Positions 40,221-48,687 of a stretch of DNA of 64,000 nucleotides are shown in pieces. The notes beneath the pieces are model-generated. The model saw only the letters and a program-made list of their open reading frames with translations, made no database searches and was not told where the DNA came from. Both the position numbers and the translations under genes were made by a program. Each line of letters opens with the position of its first letter. The stretch's first letter is position 1. Source of the DNA: VXNE01 sp965217825 (GTDB lineage: Bacteria; Pseudomonadota; Gammaproteobacteria; Pseudomonadales; Azotimanducaceae); assembly GCA_965217825.1 (NCBI GenBank), contig OZ244571.1:4030001-4094000 (forward strand), read 5' to 3'.

Positions 40221-42174
40221 TCTGAACTTCCAGATGATTTTCGATCCAACGCATTGATTTTCTGGATAATTCAAAAAATAGAGAGGGACGCTACTGGGAA
40301 CGTTCCAGACGCACGCCGAGGCGCTTGAAGGCTTCGCGCTGTAGCGCGGTGGGCCGGGTGAGGACTTCGAACGGCACGGCGCCGGACACTCGGGGGACGA
40401 CCCGGTTCCTGGCGATCGTCGCCAGGTCGCCGAGCAGGGTGCGGAAGCTGTGCACCGGATGTCCGTCGGCGGTGCGTTTGCCGCGGGCTTTTTCCCTGGC
40501 GGCGTCGGAGACCTTCGCCGGCGCCACGATGGATGTGCGCGCCGCCTCGGCGGCGGCCGGGTCGTGGTCGTCGAACAGCAGCGGCTTGAGCCGCTGGCGC
40601 ATATGCCATTCCACGTAATAGGCCAGCATGCACAGGAACACATGCGCGCGGACCCGGTCGGCGGTTCGGTGGAACACGGGCCGCACCTTCAGGTCCACGG
40701 TCTTCAAGCTTCGGAAGGCGCGCTCGACCGCGCTCAGGCGCTTGTAGGCGCGCACGGCGCCCTCGGCGTCGAGTCGCGTCTCCGCCAAGCTGGTGCGCAC
40801 GACGTACAAGCCGTCCAGCGCCGCCTCCGCGGCGATGGACTCGGGCTTTCGCCGATAGCCGAACGCGTCCTCTTCGATATCCAACTCGAAGTGCTTGGCC
40901 ATCTTGTATTTGCCGACGACCTTGCCCACCCGCACGCCGATCTTGTCCGCGCCCTTCAGGCGCCGCTTCTCCCGCCTCGCGGCCGCCGCGACGGGATCGA
41001 GCAGCGCCTCGGTGGCCCGGAGCAGCTCTTCCCGCTTGCGCGCCCGCTCCTCCGCCAGCAGCGGATTGCGGCACACCATGAGGCGCTCGCCCGGATAGGC
41101 GTCGCTTCGGATCTCCACCAGGTCGGTCTCGTCGAACAGCGACAGCTGCACCGCGCCGGATTCCACCAGGGAGCGGACCGCCGGACCCCGCAGCGCGCTG
41201 ATCCAGTCCAGCCCCGCCGGCCTCACGTCCTCGCGGATGCGCGCCTCGGTCAACATCCCGCGGTCGCCCACCAGCACCACCCTGGAGAACCCGAACCGAT
41301 GCCGCAGCTTGTCGATCTGCGCGCCCACGGTGGCCGGGTCCGCCGTGTTGCCGTCGAACACCTCGACCGCCACCGGACGGCCCTCGGCGTCGCACAACAG
41401 CCCGAACTCGATCTGCAGCTTGCCGCGCTCGCCGTCGCGGGAGTACCCGCGCTTGGCCAGCGGACAGCGGCGCCCTTCCAGCCACACCGACGTCAGGTCG
41501 TAAAGCACCAGGGCGCCGTCCTCGAGATGCCGCTTGGCCAGGCGCCGCTCGATGGCGTCCCGGCGCTTGAGCAGCCAGTCCATGGCGGCGTAGAGATCGT
41601 CCTCGCCGCAGTCTTCCAGCCCCAGCGTCTCGGCGAGCGAGTCGCGCGCGGTCGCCTCGGCCAAGCCCCGGGCGGCGGCCAGTTTCGAGCCGGGGTCGAC
41701 GATCCGGGCGACGATCATCGCCAGCACGCGCCGGCGCTCGGGCGAGTCCGCGCCGGCGATCGTCCGGTCCAGGCGCAGCTCGCGCAGCGTCCCGAGCGCG
41801 GCGGCGACATGGCCGTGGGGCCGAGAGCGAACGATGTCGAAGGCGTCGTCGAGGCGGGACACCGCGGCGCCGCCCTTGAGCAGCACGCGCAGGCCCTCGA
41901 CCAGCGTCGGGGGCCATTTGGAGAGGTTGGCGAGGGTGCGTTTCCTGACCTTGCCGCCCTCGCGCCAGCCTTCGCGCAGGAGGATGGCGGGAGGCGAGCT
42001 GCGGTTGGGGACGGTTTCGATGTACATGGGAACGATGGTAAGACATATATCCACCAACTGCAACATAAATGTCATTTAATACATGGGAACACTTCGACAG
42101 TCCGAAAACACTGTTTCCGTATTGCAATCAATCGCTTAACTGCAATGAACGGGTCAAATGGCTGGAACTTCAGT
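40221..42174 (-). mobile_element. IS1634-family element, copy 1
   Basis: A 1954-bp element with imperfect ends TCTGAACTTCCAG (left, 40221) and, complementing the right end, ACTGAAGTTCCAG; CTAG lies on both sides (40217-40220 and 42175-42178), being either a target duplication or terminal bases. Repeat units with CTATCCG tails lie on both sides, so it landed within a repeat cluster. Compare the second copy at 53745-55712. Confidence 0.88.
40291..42027 (-). CDS. IS1634-family transposase, copy 1
   Basis: A 578-residue IS4-superfamily transposase. ATG 42027 gives YIETVPNRSSPPAILLREGWREGGKVRKRTLANLSKWP, the typical IS1634 N-terminus. The DDE core includes GALVLYDLTSVWLEGRRCPLAKRGYSRDGERGKLQIEFGLLCD (first Asp), VVLVGDRGMLTEARI (second Asp) and AVERAFRSLKTVDLKVRPVFHRTADRVRAHVFLCMLAYYVEWHM (Glu region). 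The body is nearly the same as the copy at 53829, but the first about 30 residues and the last 8 differ. Confidence 0.95.
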   Translation of the reverse strand: MYIETVPNRSSPPAILLREGWREGGKVRKRTLANLSKWPPTLVEGLRVLLKGGAAVSRLDDAFDIVRSRPHGHVAAALGTLRELRLDRTIAGADSPERRRVLAMIVARIVDPGSKLAAARGLAEATARDSLAETLGLEDCGEDDLYAAMDWLLKRRDAIERRLAKRHLEDGALVLYDLTSVWLEGRRCPLAKRGYSRDGERGKLQIEFGLLCDAEGRPVAVEVFDGNTADPATVGAQIDKLRHRFGFSRVVLVGDRGMLTEARIREDVRPAGLDWISALRGPAVRSLVESGAVQLSLFDETDLVEIRSDAYPGERLMVCRNPLLAEERARKREELLRATEALLDPVAAAARREKRRLKGADKIGVRVGKVVGKYKMAKHFELDIEEDAFGYRRKPESIAAEAALDGLYVVRTSLAETRLDAEGAVRAYKRLSAVERAFRSLKTVDLKVRPVFHRTADRVRAHVFLCMLAYYVEWHMRQRLKPLLFDDHDPAAAEAARTSIVAPAKVSDAAREKARGKRTADGHPVHSFRTLLGDLATIARNRVVPRVSGAVPFEVLTRPTALQREAFKRLGVRLERSQ

Positions 42175-42178
42175 CTAG

Positions 42179-42231
42179 TGTGGCTGTCCCTATCCGTCTT
42201 CGCTATCCGTCTTCGGTCCCTATCCGTCTTC
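42179..42231. repeat. Interspersed repeat cluster 6
   Basis: TGTGGCTGTCCCTATCCG (42179) followed by two partial copies of CTATCCGTCTTCG (42202-42232). It abuts the right copy of the 258-bp hepT repeat, so the junction lies within the repeat. Confidence 0.85.
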
Positions 42232-42487
42232 GAGGACATGAGGCTCGATATTCCCGAAGTCCGCCCCGCAGTAATCGACCCCGAACTTGCTAAAACGTTG
42301 GGCGAATATCTTCGCTTTCGGCATGTCTTTCGTAACGTCTACGGATCGATCCCGGAAGCGGATCGCATGCGGCCGCTGGAACAGCGAATGCCCGCAATAT
42401 TGGCCTCGTTCCGCGAACAAATCCGGGAATTCCTCTGTTGGATGCTCGGCGGCGGGTAAGGAACAGTCCAGAATAGGATTTGATCGG
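42230..42487 (+). pseudogene. Right copy of the 258-bp repeat: hepT 3' fragment
   Basis: A truncated hepT with the last 76 codons (EDMRLDIPEVRPAVIDPELAKTLGEYLRFRHVFRNVYGSIPEADRMRPLEQRMPAILASFREQIREFLCWMLGGG) and the downstream 28 bp. It lacks the start, the catalytic HEPN motif and the antitoxin gene, so it cannot act. From 42488 to 42614 there is no gene other than a 25-codon frame (42541-42618) whose stop overlaps the priA GTG. Confidence 0.92.
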
Positions 42488-42614
42488 GCCGCGAGCTGTA
42501 TGCGCCCGCTCCATGAGCAACCGGGTAGACTGACGAACGAATGTACGTCTACCTGATCGGCATCGGACCGGGATGCCTTGCCAGTTGCCGCATGAGATCG
42601 GGCCGGGTCGTCCT

Positions 42615-44981
42615 GTGACGCGGTCGGTCGTTCAGGTCGCGGTGCCGCGCCCTTTGCGTCGCGTTTTCGACTATGCGCTTCCCGCACACCTCCCCGGGCC
42701 AAAGATTGGCGCCCGGGTGCGCGTGCCGTTTGGCCGCTCCGAGGTGGTTGGGATCGTCACTGGATGGAGCGAGACATCGGTTCATCGCCTGAAACCCGTG
42801 ATCGCCGTCCTCGATGACGATGGATTCCTCGCGCCCGACCTGATCGCGCTCGCCCAGTGGCTCAGCGGTTACTACCACCACCCCTTGGGCGAAGTCTATG
42901 CGACCCTGCTACCGAGCGCGGCGCGGCGGGGCGCGGTACCAGAATCTCGATGGCCGCTTTCCTGGATCGCGACGGCGGGCGATGACGGACGGCTTGCACG
43001 GGCTCCGCGCCAGCGGGAGGCGTTCGAGACTCTGCAAGGTCTCGCTGTGGCTGTCCCTGAGCAGGAACTCCGCGCCATCGGCATTGATCGGCGGACGCTG
43101 GCGGCGCTCGCTGACAAGGGACTTGTGAAGTCCGCGGAAACCAAGCCTGCCTACCGCACCGAGCGCTCGCCGATGTCGCTCAATCCGGAGCAGCGAGCGG
43201 CGGTACAAGCTATCCAGGCGTCCATCGGCACGCGCGCTACCCACGTGCTCGACGGCGTCACCGGCAGCGGCAAGACCGAGGTCTACATGCGGGCCATCGC
43301 CGAGGTCGTCGACAACGGCGGGCAAGTTCTGGTCCTGGTGCCGGAAATCGGTCTGACTCCGCAAACGCTGGCGCACTTTCGCCGCCGTTTCGGCGCGGCA
43401 GCGGCACTGCACTCTGCCGAAAGCGACATCGCTCGGCTCGGCACGTGGATGCAGTGCAGGTCGGGGGACCACAGGATCCTCATCGGCACGCGATCGGCGG
43501 TATTTACGCCATTCGCCAACCTTCGCCTGATCATTGTGGACGAGGAACACGACACTTCGTTCAAGCAGCAGGAGGGATTGCGCTACTCAGCCCGCGATGT
43601 GGCCCTAAAGCGCGCGCAGCTTCTAGAGATTCCGGCGGTGCTCGGCAGTGCAACGCCATCGCTGGAAACCCTCGCCAACGTCGCGCGGGGGCGATACCGG
43701 CGAAGCGTCCTGAAATCGCGTGCCGGCGGCGCCTCGATGCCGCAGTTCCGCGTGATCGATATCCGTGGCCGACGCTTGCGGGACGGCTTGAGCGATACGC
43801 TCCTCAGGGCCATCCGCGGACACCTGGATGTCGGAAATCAGGTCCTTGTATTCATCAACCGCCGCGGTTTCGCGCCGACATGCCTGTGCTCGACCTGCGG
43901 CTGGCAGGCGCGGTGCGTTGATTGCGATGCGCGGCTGACGCTGCATGAGTCTCCGCGCGCATTGCGCTGCCATCACTGCGACCGGCGCTACGCCTATCCG
44001 GATGCCTGTCCCGACTGCGGCGCCCATGCCCTCGTTCACCTCGGCACGGGCACCCAGCGCGTCGACGCCGCGTTGCGCGAACAGTTTCCGGACATCCCGC
44101 TCTATCGCATTGATCGTGACACCGCCCGCACGCCGACCAAATTCGCCGCACAACTCGACGCGATCCGCCAGGGCGGAGCCGCCATTCTTGTCGGCACGCA
44201 GATTCTCGCCAAGGGTCATCACCTGCCGGCGGTCACGCTCGTCGCCGTGGTCGATGCGGACAACGGTTTCCTGTCATCCGATTTCCGCGCGCCGGAACGA
44301 ACCGCGCAGAATATCGTTCAAGTCGCCGGACGCGCCGGACGCGCCGAACGTCCCGGTGAAGTCTGGATTCAATCGTATGATCCCGGCAACCCGAACCTCG
44401 ACGCGCTAATCGAGCGCGGTTACTCCGGATTCGCCGCGATTCAGGCCGCCGAGCGTCGTGCCGCCCGATTACCGCCGTACGCGGCGATGGCCATGCTGCG
44501 GGCGGAAAGCGCCGATGCCAGAGCGGCGGTCGAACTGCTACGGCTGGCGGCGGACGTAGTCCGTCGTGCTTGGGACAGCCACAGGCGCCATGCGTCAGAC
44601 AGCCGCCAGAGTATTGAGCCAGGGACACCCACCCGACGGAGTGAGTTTGGGACACCCACCCGGAGTGGGTTAGGGACATCCATCCCGAGTTCCATCCCGA
44701 GTGAGCCTAGGACACCCACCCCTAGTGAGTTAGGGACACCCATCCGGGGCGAGCCAGGGACACCCATCCAAACAGTGGGGGACGGCCACGAGGAGTTCGA
44801 AATGATGGGACCCGCGCCCGCGCCGCTGGCGCGCTTGCGGAACCGCTTCCGCTACCAATACATGATCTGCGCGCGCCGACGCGGGCCTCTTCACGCGGCT
44901 CTGTCCGCCCTCGAAGCCGCGGAACTCGCCGTCCCCAACGTGCGCTGGTCCATTGACGTAGACCCCCTCGATACGTTCTGA
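42615..44981 (+). CDS. priA: Primosomal replication protein PriA with a repeat-derived insertion
   Basis: A 788-residue replication-restart helicase that recognises stalled forks and loads the primosome. GTG 42615 gives TRSVVQVAVPRPLRRVFDYALPAHL, the usual PriA start; a longer frame to 42573 is possible. Walker A is LDGVTGSGKTEVYM, the DEEH box VDEEHDTSFKQQEGLRYSARD, and the zinc cysteines CLCSTCGWQARCVDCDARLTLHESPRALRCHHCDRRYAYPDACPDCG are complete. Between RRAWDSH and EEFEMMGPAPAPLARLRNRFRYQYMI (C-terminal domain) about 70 residues of degenerate GTPTRSELGTPIRG-type repeat are inserted, encoded by the interspersed DNA repeat. The family is normally about 730 residues. The frame is kept, so the protein could still fold with a loop. 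Confidence 0.95.
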   Translation: MTRSVVQVAVPRPLRRVFDYALPAHLPGPKIGARVRVPFGRSEVVGIVTGWSETSVHRLKPVIAVLDDDGFLAPDLIALAQWLSGYYHHPLGEVYATLLPSAARRGAVPESRWPLSWIATAGDDGRLARAPRQREAFETLQGLAVAVPEQELRAIGIDRRTLAALADKGLVKSAETKPAYRTERSPMSLNPEQRAAVQAIQASIGTRATHVLDGVTGSGKTEVYMRAIAEVVDNGGQVLVLVPEIGLTPQTLAHFRRRFGAAAALHSAESDIARLGTWMQCRSGDHRILIGTRSAVFTPFANLRLIIVDEEHDTSFKQQEGLRYSARDVALKRAQLLEIPAVLGSATPSLETLANVARGRYRRSVLKSRAGGASMPQFRVIDIRGRRLRDGLSDTLLRAIRGHLDVGNQVLVFINRRGFAPTCLCSTCGWQARCVDCDARLTLHESPRALRCHHCDRRYAYPDACPDCGAHALVHLGTGTQRVDAALREQFPDIPLYRIDRDTARTPTKFAAQLDAIRQGGAAILVGTQILAKGHHLPAVTLVAVVDADNGFLSSDFRAPERTAQNIVQVAGRAGRAERPGEVWIQSYDPGNPNLDALIERGYSGFAAIQAAERRAARLPPYAAMAMLRAESADARAAVELLRLAADVVRRAWDSHRRHASDSRQSIEPGTPTRRSEFGTPTRSGLGTSIPSSIPSEPRTPTPSELGTPIRGEPGTPIQTVGDGHEEFEMMGPAPAPLARLRNRFRYQYMICARRRGPLHAALSALEAAELAVPNVRWSIDVDPLDTF
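44569..44790. repeat. Interspersed repeat cluster 7 inside priA
   Basis: Units TTGGGACAGCCAC (44571), CAGACAGCCGC (44598), CAGGGACACCCACC (44621), TTTGGGACACCCACC (44647), TTAGGGACATCCATCC (44671), TAGGACACCCACC (44709), TTAGGGACACCCATCC (44731), CAGGGACACCCATCC (44756) and GGGGGACGGCCAC (44779). Several are 22-24 bp apart, keeping the reading frame open; no stop codon arises. Confidence 0.92.
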
Positions 44982-45013
44982 TTCTCAAATTTCCCACCGC
45001 CAGTAGAACCCGG

Positions 45014-45544
45014 ATGCCCGCATCAAGCCAGAGAACGCCGTCTCGCCGGTTCAGCATGTCGTCCTTCGCCGCCGGCCTGGTCGTCGGGGTGGCCGTCGCC
45101 ATGACTTCCGTCTACATCCTCGAAGCCCCGGCGGGTTCGGACTCGACATCGGCGGGCGAGGACGGCATTCCGACGGAAAACGGCGGTGAGCGGAAAGGCG
45201 GGCCCCGCTACGAGTTCTTCAAAAGCCTGCCCGCCGCCGAGGTTGCAACGGACACCGAGCCGTACAAGACCCTTACCCCGGGCGGGTACGTGAAACCGTC
45301 CGAGTACCTCGTGCAGGCCGGTTCATTCCGGCTGCAAGATGATGCGAACCGATTGCGAGCGCGGTTGGTGCTGACCGGCATGAGCGCCGACATCAGTATC
45401 AACACGCTGGACGACGAGGACGAGGTCTGGCATCGCGTAGTCGTCGGTCCGTTCAGCAGCAAACAGGACGCCGAGCAGACAATGGCCAGCTTGCGACAGC
45501 ACGACGTGTCGCCGATTCTGCTGCAAGTCCCGCCTGCGGGCTGA
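45014..45544 (+). CDS. SPOR-domain protein (FtsN-like)
   Basis: A 176-residue membrane-anchored protein: a short basic cytoplasmic N-terminus (SSQRTPSRRF), one membrane helix (SFAAGLVVGVAVAMTSVYILEA), a linker, and a SPOR domain at residues about 95-176 (PSEYLVQAGSFRLQDDANRLRARLVLTGMSADISINTLDDEDEVWHRVVVGPFSSKQDAEQTMASLRQHDVSPILLQVP). SPOR domains bind peptidoglycan stripped of stem peptides at the septum. The location directly upstream of hslVU matches the position of ftsN-type genes in many gammaproteobacteria, so a division role is likely but unproven. Confidence 0.88.
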   Translation: MPASSQRTPSRRFSMSSFAAGLVVGVAVAMTSVYILEAPAGSDSTSAGEDGIPTENGGERKGGPRYEFFKSLPAAEVATDTEPYKTLTPGGYVKPSEYLVQAGSFRLQDDANRLRARLVLTGMSADISINTLDDEDEVWHRVVVGPFSSKQDAEQTMASLRQHDVSPILLQVPPAG

Positions 45545-45578
45545 AGTCGCGCGGCTTGGCGAAAACACCCTCGGCCAG

Positions 45579-45607
45579 TTGAAATCCCTCGTCGCGCTCC
45601 CCACTAT
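45579..45607 (+). promoter_or_regulatory. Sigma-32-type heat-shock promoter of hslVU
   Basis: TTGAAA at 45579-45584 and CCCCACTAT at 45599-45607 are 14 bp apart. This matches the sigma-32 pattern CTTGAAA-N(11-16)-CCCCATNT with one change in each element. It lies 33 bp before the hslV start, where a heat-shock promoter is expected. Confidence 0.65.
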
Positions 45608-45639
45608 CAACTGTTGACCACTCTCGGGAGCTCCGCGCT

Positions 45640-46182
45640 TTGCAGCAATTCAGAGGTACGACGATATTGTCGATTCGCCGCGGCGACATGGTAGCGCTCG
45701 GCGGCGACGGTCAGGTGTCCATGGGCGACACGATCATGAAGGGCAATGCGAAGAAGGTGCGGCGCCTTTACAAGGACACGGTCCTCGCCGGATTCGCCGG
45801 CGGCACCGCCGATGCGTTCACTCTCTTCGAGCGCTTCGAGGGCACCCTGGACAAGTATCGGGGGAACCTGACGCGGGCCGCCGTCGAACTGGCGAAGGAT
45901 TGGCGCTCGGACCGCGCGCTGAGGCGGCTCGATGCCTTGTTGGCGGTCGCCGACAAGTCAGCCTCCCTGGTGATCAGCGGCAACGGCGATGTCATCGAAC
46001 CCGAAGCCGGAATCATCGCGATAGGATCCGGCGGCGCCTACGCGCAGGCCGCGGCCAAGGCACTGCTGGAAAATTCCCCGCTGGACGCGGAAACTATCGT
46101 CGTCAAGAGCCTGGCCATCGCCGCAGACATCTGCGTCTACACCAACCATCAGACCACCATCGAGACACTGACCACCGTATGA
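45640..46182 (+). CDS. hslV: ATP-dependent protease subunit HslV
   Basis: A 180-residue proteasome-like peptidase; the rare TTG at 45640 is used as start because it gives (M)QQFRGTTILSIRRGDMVALGGDGQVSMGDTIMKGNAKKVRRLY, aligned with the family, with a GGAG box before it. After removal of the first residues the N-terminal Thr (TTILSIRR) is the nucleophile. The dodecamer docks on HslU and degrades unfolded or regulatory proteins. The stop overlaps the hslU start (ATGA). Preceded by a sigma-32-type promoter. Confidence 0.96.
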   Translation: MQQFRGTTILSIRRGDMVALGGDGQVSMGDTIMKGNAKKVRRLYKDTVLAGFAGGTADAFTLFERFEGTLDKYRGNLTRAAVELAKDWRSDRALRRLDALLAVADKSASLVISGNGDVIEPEAGIIAIGSGGAYAQAAAKALLENSPLDAETIVVKSLAIAADICVYTNHQTTIETLTTV

Positions 46183-47504
46183 GCACCATGGCCCCGCCTC
46201 AAATCGTTAGCGAACTGGACAAGCACATCATCGGCCAGGACGACGCCAAGAGAGCGGTAGCGATCGCGCTCAGGAACCGATGGCGCCGCATGCAGCTGCC
46301 CGACGAGCTGCGCGACGAGGTGACGCCGAAGAACATCCTCATGATCGGGCCCACCGGCGTGGGCAAGACGGAGATCGCCCGCCGGCTGGCCAGGCTCGCG
46401 AACGCGCCGTTCATCAAGGTCGAGGCGACCAAGTTCACCGAGATCGGCTATGTCGGCCGGGATGTCGAGTCCATCATCCGCGATCTTGCGGACGTCGCCG
46501 TGAAGATGCGTCGCGAAGGACAACTGGAACGGGTCCAGGATCGCGCCGACGATGCCGCCGAGGATCGCGTACTGGACGCGCTTCTGCCCCAGGCGCGCGG
46601 GAGCTCCGATCAGGGCGGCCTTAGCGACTCCGATACGCGCCAGATCTTCCGCAAACGGCTGCGCGAAGGAGCGCTCGACGAGCGCGAGCTGGAAATCGAA
46701 CTGGACGCCATGCCGATCGGGGTGGAGATCATGGCCCCGCCCGGCATGGAGGAGATGACCAACCAGTTGCAGGACATGTTTTCGAATGTCGCCGGCGGCC
46801 GCAAGAAGAGCGTGCGCCTGAATGTCAGGGACGCGCTGCGGCGCTTGCGCGAGGAAGAAGCCTTCAAGCTGATCAATGAGGAGGAGATCAAGACGCAGGC
46901 GATCGAGGCCGTCGAGCAGACCGGAATCGTCTTCATCGACGAACTCGACAAAGTGGCCAGACGCTCCGAGACCGTTGGCGTCGATGTATCGCGGGAAGGC
47001 GTGCAACGCGATCTGCTGCCGTTGATCGAGGGTTCTACCGTGTCCACCAAGTACGGCATGGTGCGCACCGATCACATCCTTTTCATCGCATCCGGCGCCT
47101 TCCATCTGTCCAAGCCGTCCGACCTGATACCGGAGTTGCAGGGGCGACTACCGATTCGCGTGGAACTGACGGCCCTGGATCCGGACGACTTCAGGCGCAT
47201 CCTCCAGGAGCCTCACGCTTCCCTGACCGAGCAGTACCGCGCCCTCCTCGCAACCGAAGGCGTGTCGCTGCATTTCACCGATGACGCGGTGGTCCGGATC
47301 GCGGAGATCTCCTGGCAGATCAACGAGCACACCGAAAATATCGGCGCCCGCAGGCTACATACCGTGCTGGAGCGCCTTCTCGACGAGATCTCCTTCGAAG
47401 CCTCGGGTTGCGATGGTCGCAAGGTGCTGATAGATGCCGAGTACGTCGATTCCCGGCTCGCCGATATCGCCGAGGATCGCGATCTCTCGCGCTATATCCT
47501 CTGA
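46179..47504 (+). CDS. hslU: HslU unfoldase ATPase subunit
   Basis: A 441-residue AAA+ unfoldase that feeds proteins to HslV. APPQIVSELDKHIIGQDDAKRAVAIALRNRWRRMQL and Walker A IGPTGVGKTEIARRLA open the protein, EATKFTEIGYVGRDVE holds the substrate pore loop (GYVG), Walker B is IVFIDELDKV, an intermediate domain spans about 110-240, and the C-terminus ending SRYIL is the peptide that inserts in HslV. ATG 46179 overlaps the hslV stop codon, which decides the start. Confidence 0.97.
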   Translation: MSTMAPPQIVSELDKHIIGQDDAKRAVAIALRNRWRRMQLPDELRDEVTPKNILMIGPTGVGKTEIARRLARLANAPFIKVEATKFTEIGYVGRDVESIIRDLADVAVKMRREGQLERVQDRADDAAEDRVLDALLPQARGSSDQGGLSDSDTRQIFRKRLREGALDERELEIELDAMPIGVEIMAPPGMEEMTNQLQDMFSNVAGGRKKSVRLNVRDALRRLREEEAFKLINEEEIKTQAIEAVEQTGIVFIDELDKVARRSETVGVDVSREGVQRDLLPLIEGSTVSTKYGMVRTDHILFIASGAFHLSKPSDLIPELQGRLPIRVELTALDPDDFRRILQEPHASLTEQYRALLATEGVSLHFTDDAVVRIAEISWQINEHTENIGARRLHTVLERLLDEISFEASGCDGRKVLIDAEYVDSRLADIAEDRDLSRYIL

Positions 47505-47509
47505 GTCCC

Positions 47510-47896
47510 GTGAATCCCATCGCCCTTACCTACCACCGCGACTCGCGCACCCTGGAGCTCGACTACGGCGACACAACGGCGGTATTGAGCGCGGAACTGT
47601 TGCGCGTGTTTTCGCCGTCGGCCGAGGTTCGCGGCCATTCGGAACAGGAACGCGTCCTGCAGACCGGCAAAAGACACGTCGGGATCAAGCAGTTGGAAGC
47701 CGTGGGCAACTATGCGATACGCATCGTTTTCGACGACGGCCACGATACGGGCATCTACTCTTGGCATTTCCTCAAGGAACTGTACGATCGACACGATGAG
47801 TACTGGCGCGACTACCTGACGCAACTGAAGCAGGCGAACGCTTCCCGGTTGCCGGCAATTCCCATCGGCCACTGGACACCGTCGCGCAAGCCGTGA
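47510..47896 (+). CDS. DUF971 (gamma-butyrobetaine hydroxylase-like N-terminal domain) protein
   Basis: A 128-residue single-domain protein: (M)NPIALTYHRDSRTLELDYGDTTAVLSAELLRVFSPSAEVRGHSEQERVLQTGKRHVGIKQLEAVGNYAIRIVFDDGHDTGIYSWHFLKELYDRHDEYWRDYLTQLKQ. The FDDGHDTGIYSWxFLxEL phrase is the DUF971 signature. Its role is unknown; such proteins are sometimes linked to iron-sulphur cluster maturation. GTG 47510 follows the hslU stop by 5 bp and the gene overlaps ubiE by 4 bp. This hslU-DUF971-ubiE order is seen in many gammaproteobacteria. Confidence 0.92.
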   Translation: MNPIALTYHRDSRTLELDYGDTTAVLSAELLRVFSPSAEVRGHSEQERVLQTGKRHVGIKQLEAVGNYAIRIVFDDGHDTGIYSWHFLKELYDRHDEYWRDYLTQLKQANASRLPAIPIGHWTPSRKP

Positions 47897-48687
47897 AACC
47901 TCAAAGCTCGCCCGAGCGCGGGTCGGCGACAGTGGATTTCGGAGCCGAACCCGTGACCCCAAGCGAGAAAACCGCCCGCGTCGCGGGCGTGTTCCACACG
48001 GTCGCCCAACGCTACGACGCCATGAACGACATCATGTCCGTCGGCCTGCACCGGGCGTTGAAGCGTATCGCCGTCGACAGCCTTGCCCTGCGCGCGGGTC
48101 AACGCGTACTCGATCTGGCGGCCGGAACAGGTGACATGGCGCGGCTGATTTCTCCCATCGCCGGAACGACGGGCCGCGTCGTCCTGTGCGACATCAACGC
48201 CAGCATGCTGGCAATCGGCCGTGATCGCATGCTTGACGCCGGATTGACCAACGTCGTCCCCACGCGAGCCGACGCCGAGTCCCTGCCCTTTCCGTCGGCT
48301 ACCTTCGACCGCGTGGTCATCGCCTTTGGTTTGCGCAACCTGACGGACAAGGAACGGGCCTTAAGCGAGATGCACCACGTCCTGCGCGCGGGCGGGCGGC
48401 TGTTGGTCCTTGAGTTCTCAACACCGCGCAGCGCCTGGTTGCGCGGCACCTACCGCGCGTTCCAGGGCTTGTGGCCGCTGGCCGGCCGCGTCGTCGGCGG
48501 CGACGCGGCGCCGTATCGCTACCTGGTCGACTCCATAGAGACGCATCCGAACCAGGCCGCTCTCTCGCTGATGATGCGTGACGCCGGATTCGCCGACGTG
48601 CGGGCGGACGACCTGTTGGGCGGCATAGCGGCCATGCACACCGGCACCAAACCGAACGACGCGACGCACGGCGGAACGGCGGCGTGA
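47893..48687 (+). CDS. ubiE: Ubiquinone/menaquinone biosynthesis C-methyltransferase UbiE
   Basis: A 264-residue SAM-dependent methyltransferase that adds the C2 methyl to the demethylated quinone ring. Motif I is RVLDLAAGTGDMARLI; family signature 1 is FHTVAQRYDAMNDIMSVGLHRALKR, and 2 is RVVIAFGLRNLTDKERALSEMHHVLRAGGRLLVLEFSTP. GTG 47893 overlaps the DUF971 stop (GTGA). An N-terminal extension of about 20 residues precedes the conserved VTPSEKTARVAGVF. It precedes ubiB with a 4-bp overlap, without a ubiJ gene. Confidence 0.95.
   Translation: MKPQSSPERGSATVDFGAEPVTPSEKTARVAGVFHTVAQRYDAMNDIMSVGLHRALKRIAVDSLALRAGQRVLDLAAGTGDMARLISPIAGTTGRVVLCDINASMLAIGRDRMLDAGLTNVVPTRADAESLPFPSATFDRVVIAFGLRNLTDKERALSEMHHVLRAGGRLLVLEFSTPRSAWLRGTYRAFQGLWPLAGRVVGGDAAPYRYLVDSIETHPNQAALSLMMRDAGFADVRADDLLGGIAAMHTGTKPNDATHGGTAA

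Noticed and set aside
40450..42459. A 669-codon frame on the plus strand ending in hepT-like sequence
   Set aside because: It is antisense of the IS1634 transposase accidentally joined to the duplicated hepT fragment; it looks like a fusion gene but has no start signal and no domain in its first 600 codons.
42541..42618. A 25-codon frame (MYVYLIGIGPG...) overlapping the priA start as GTGA
   Set aside because: It could be a coupling leader peptide, and its first residues recall methyltransferase N-termini, but it has no clear ribosome site and is too short to assign.
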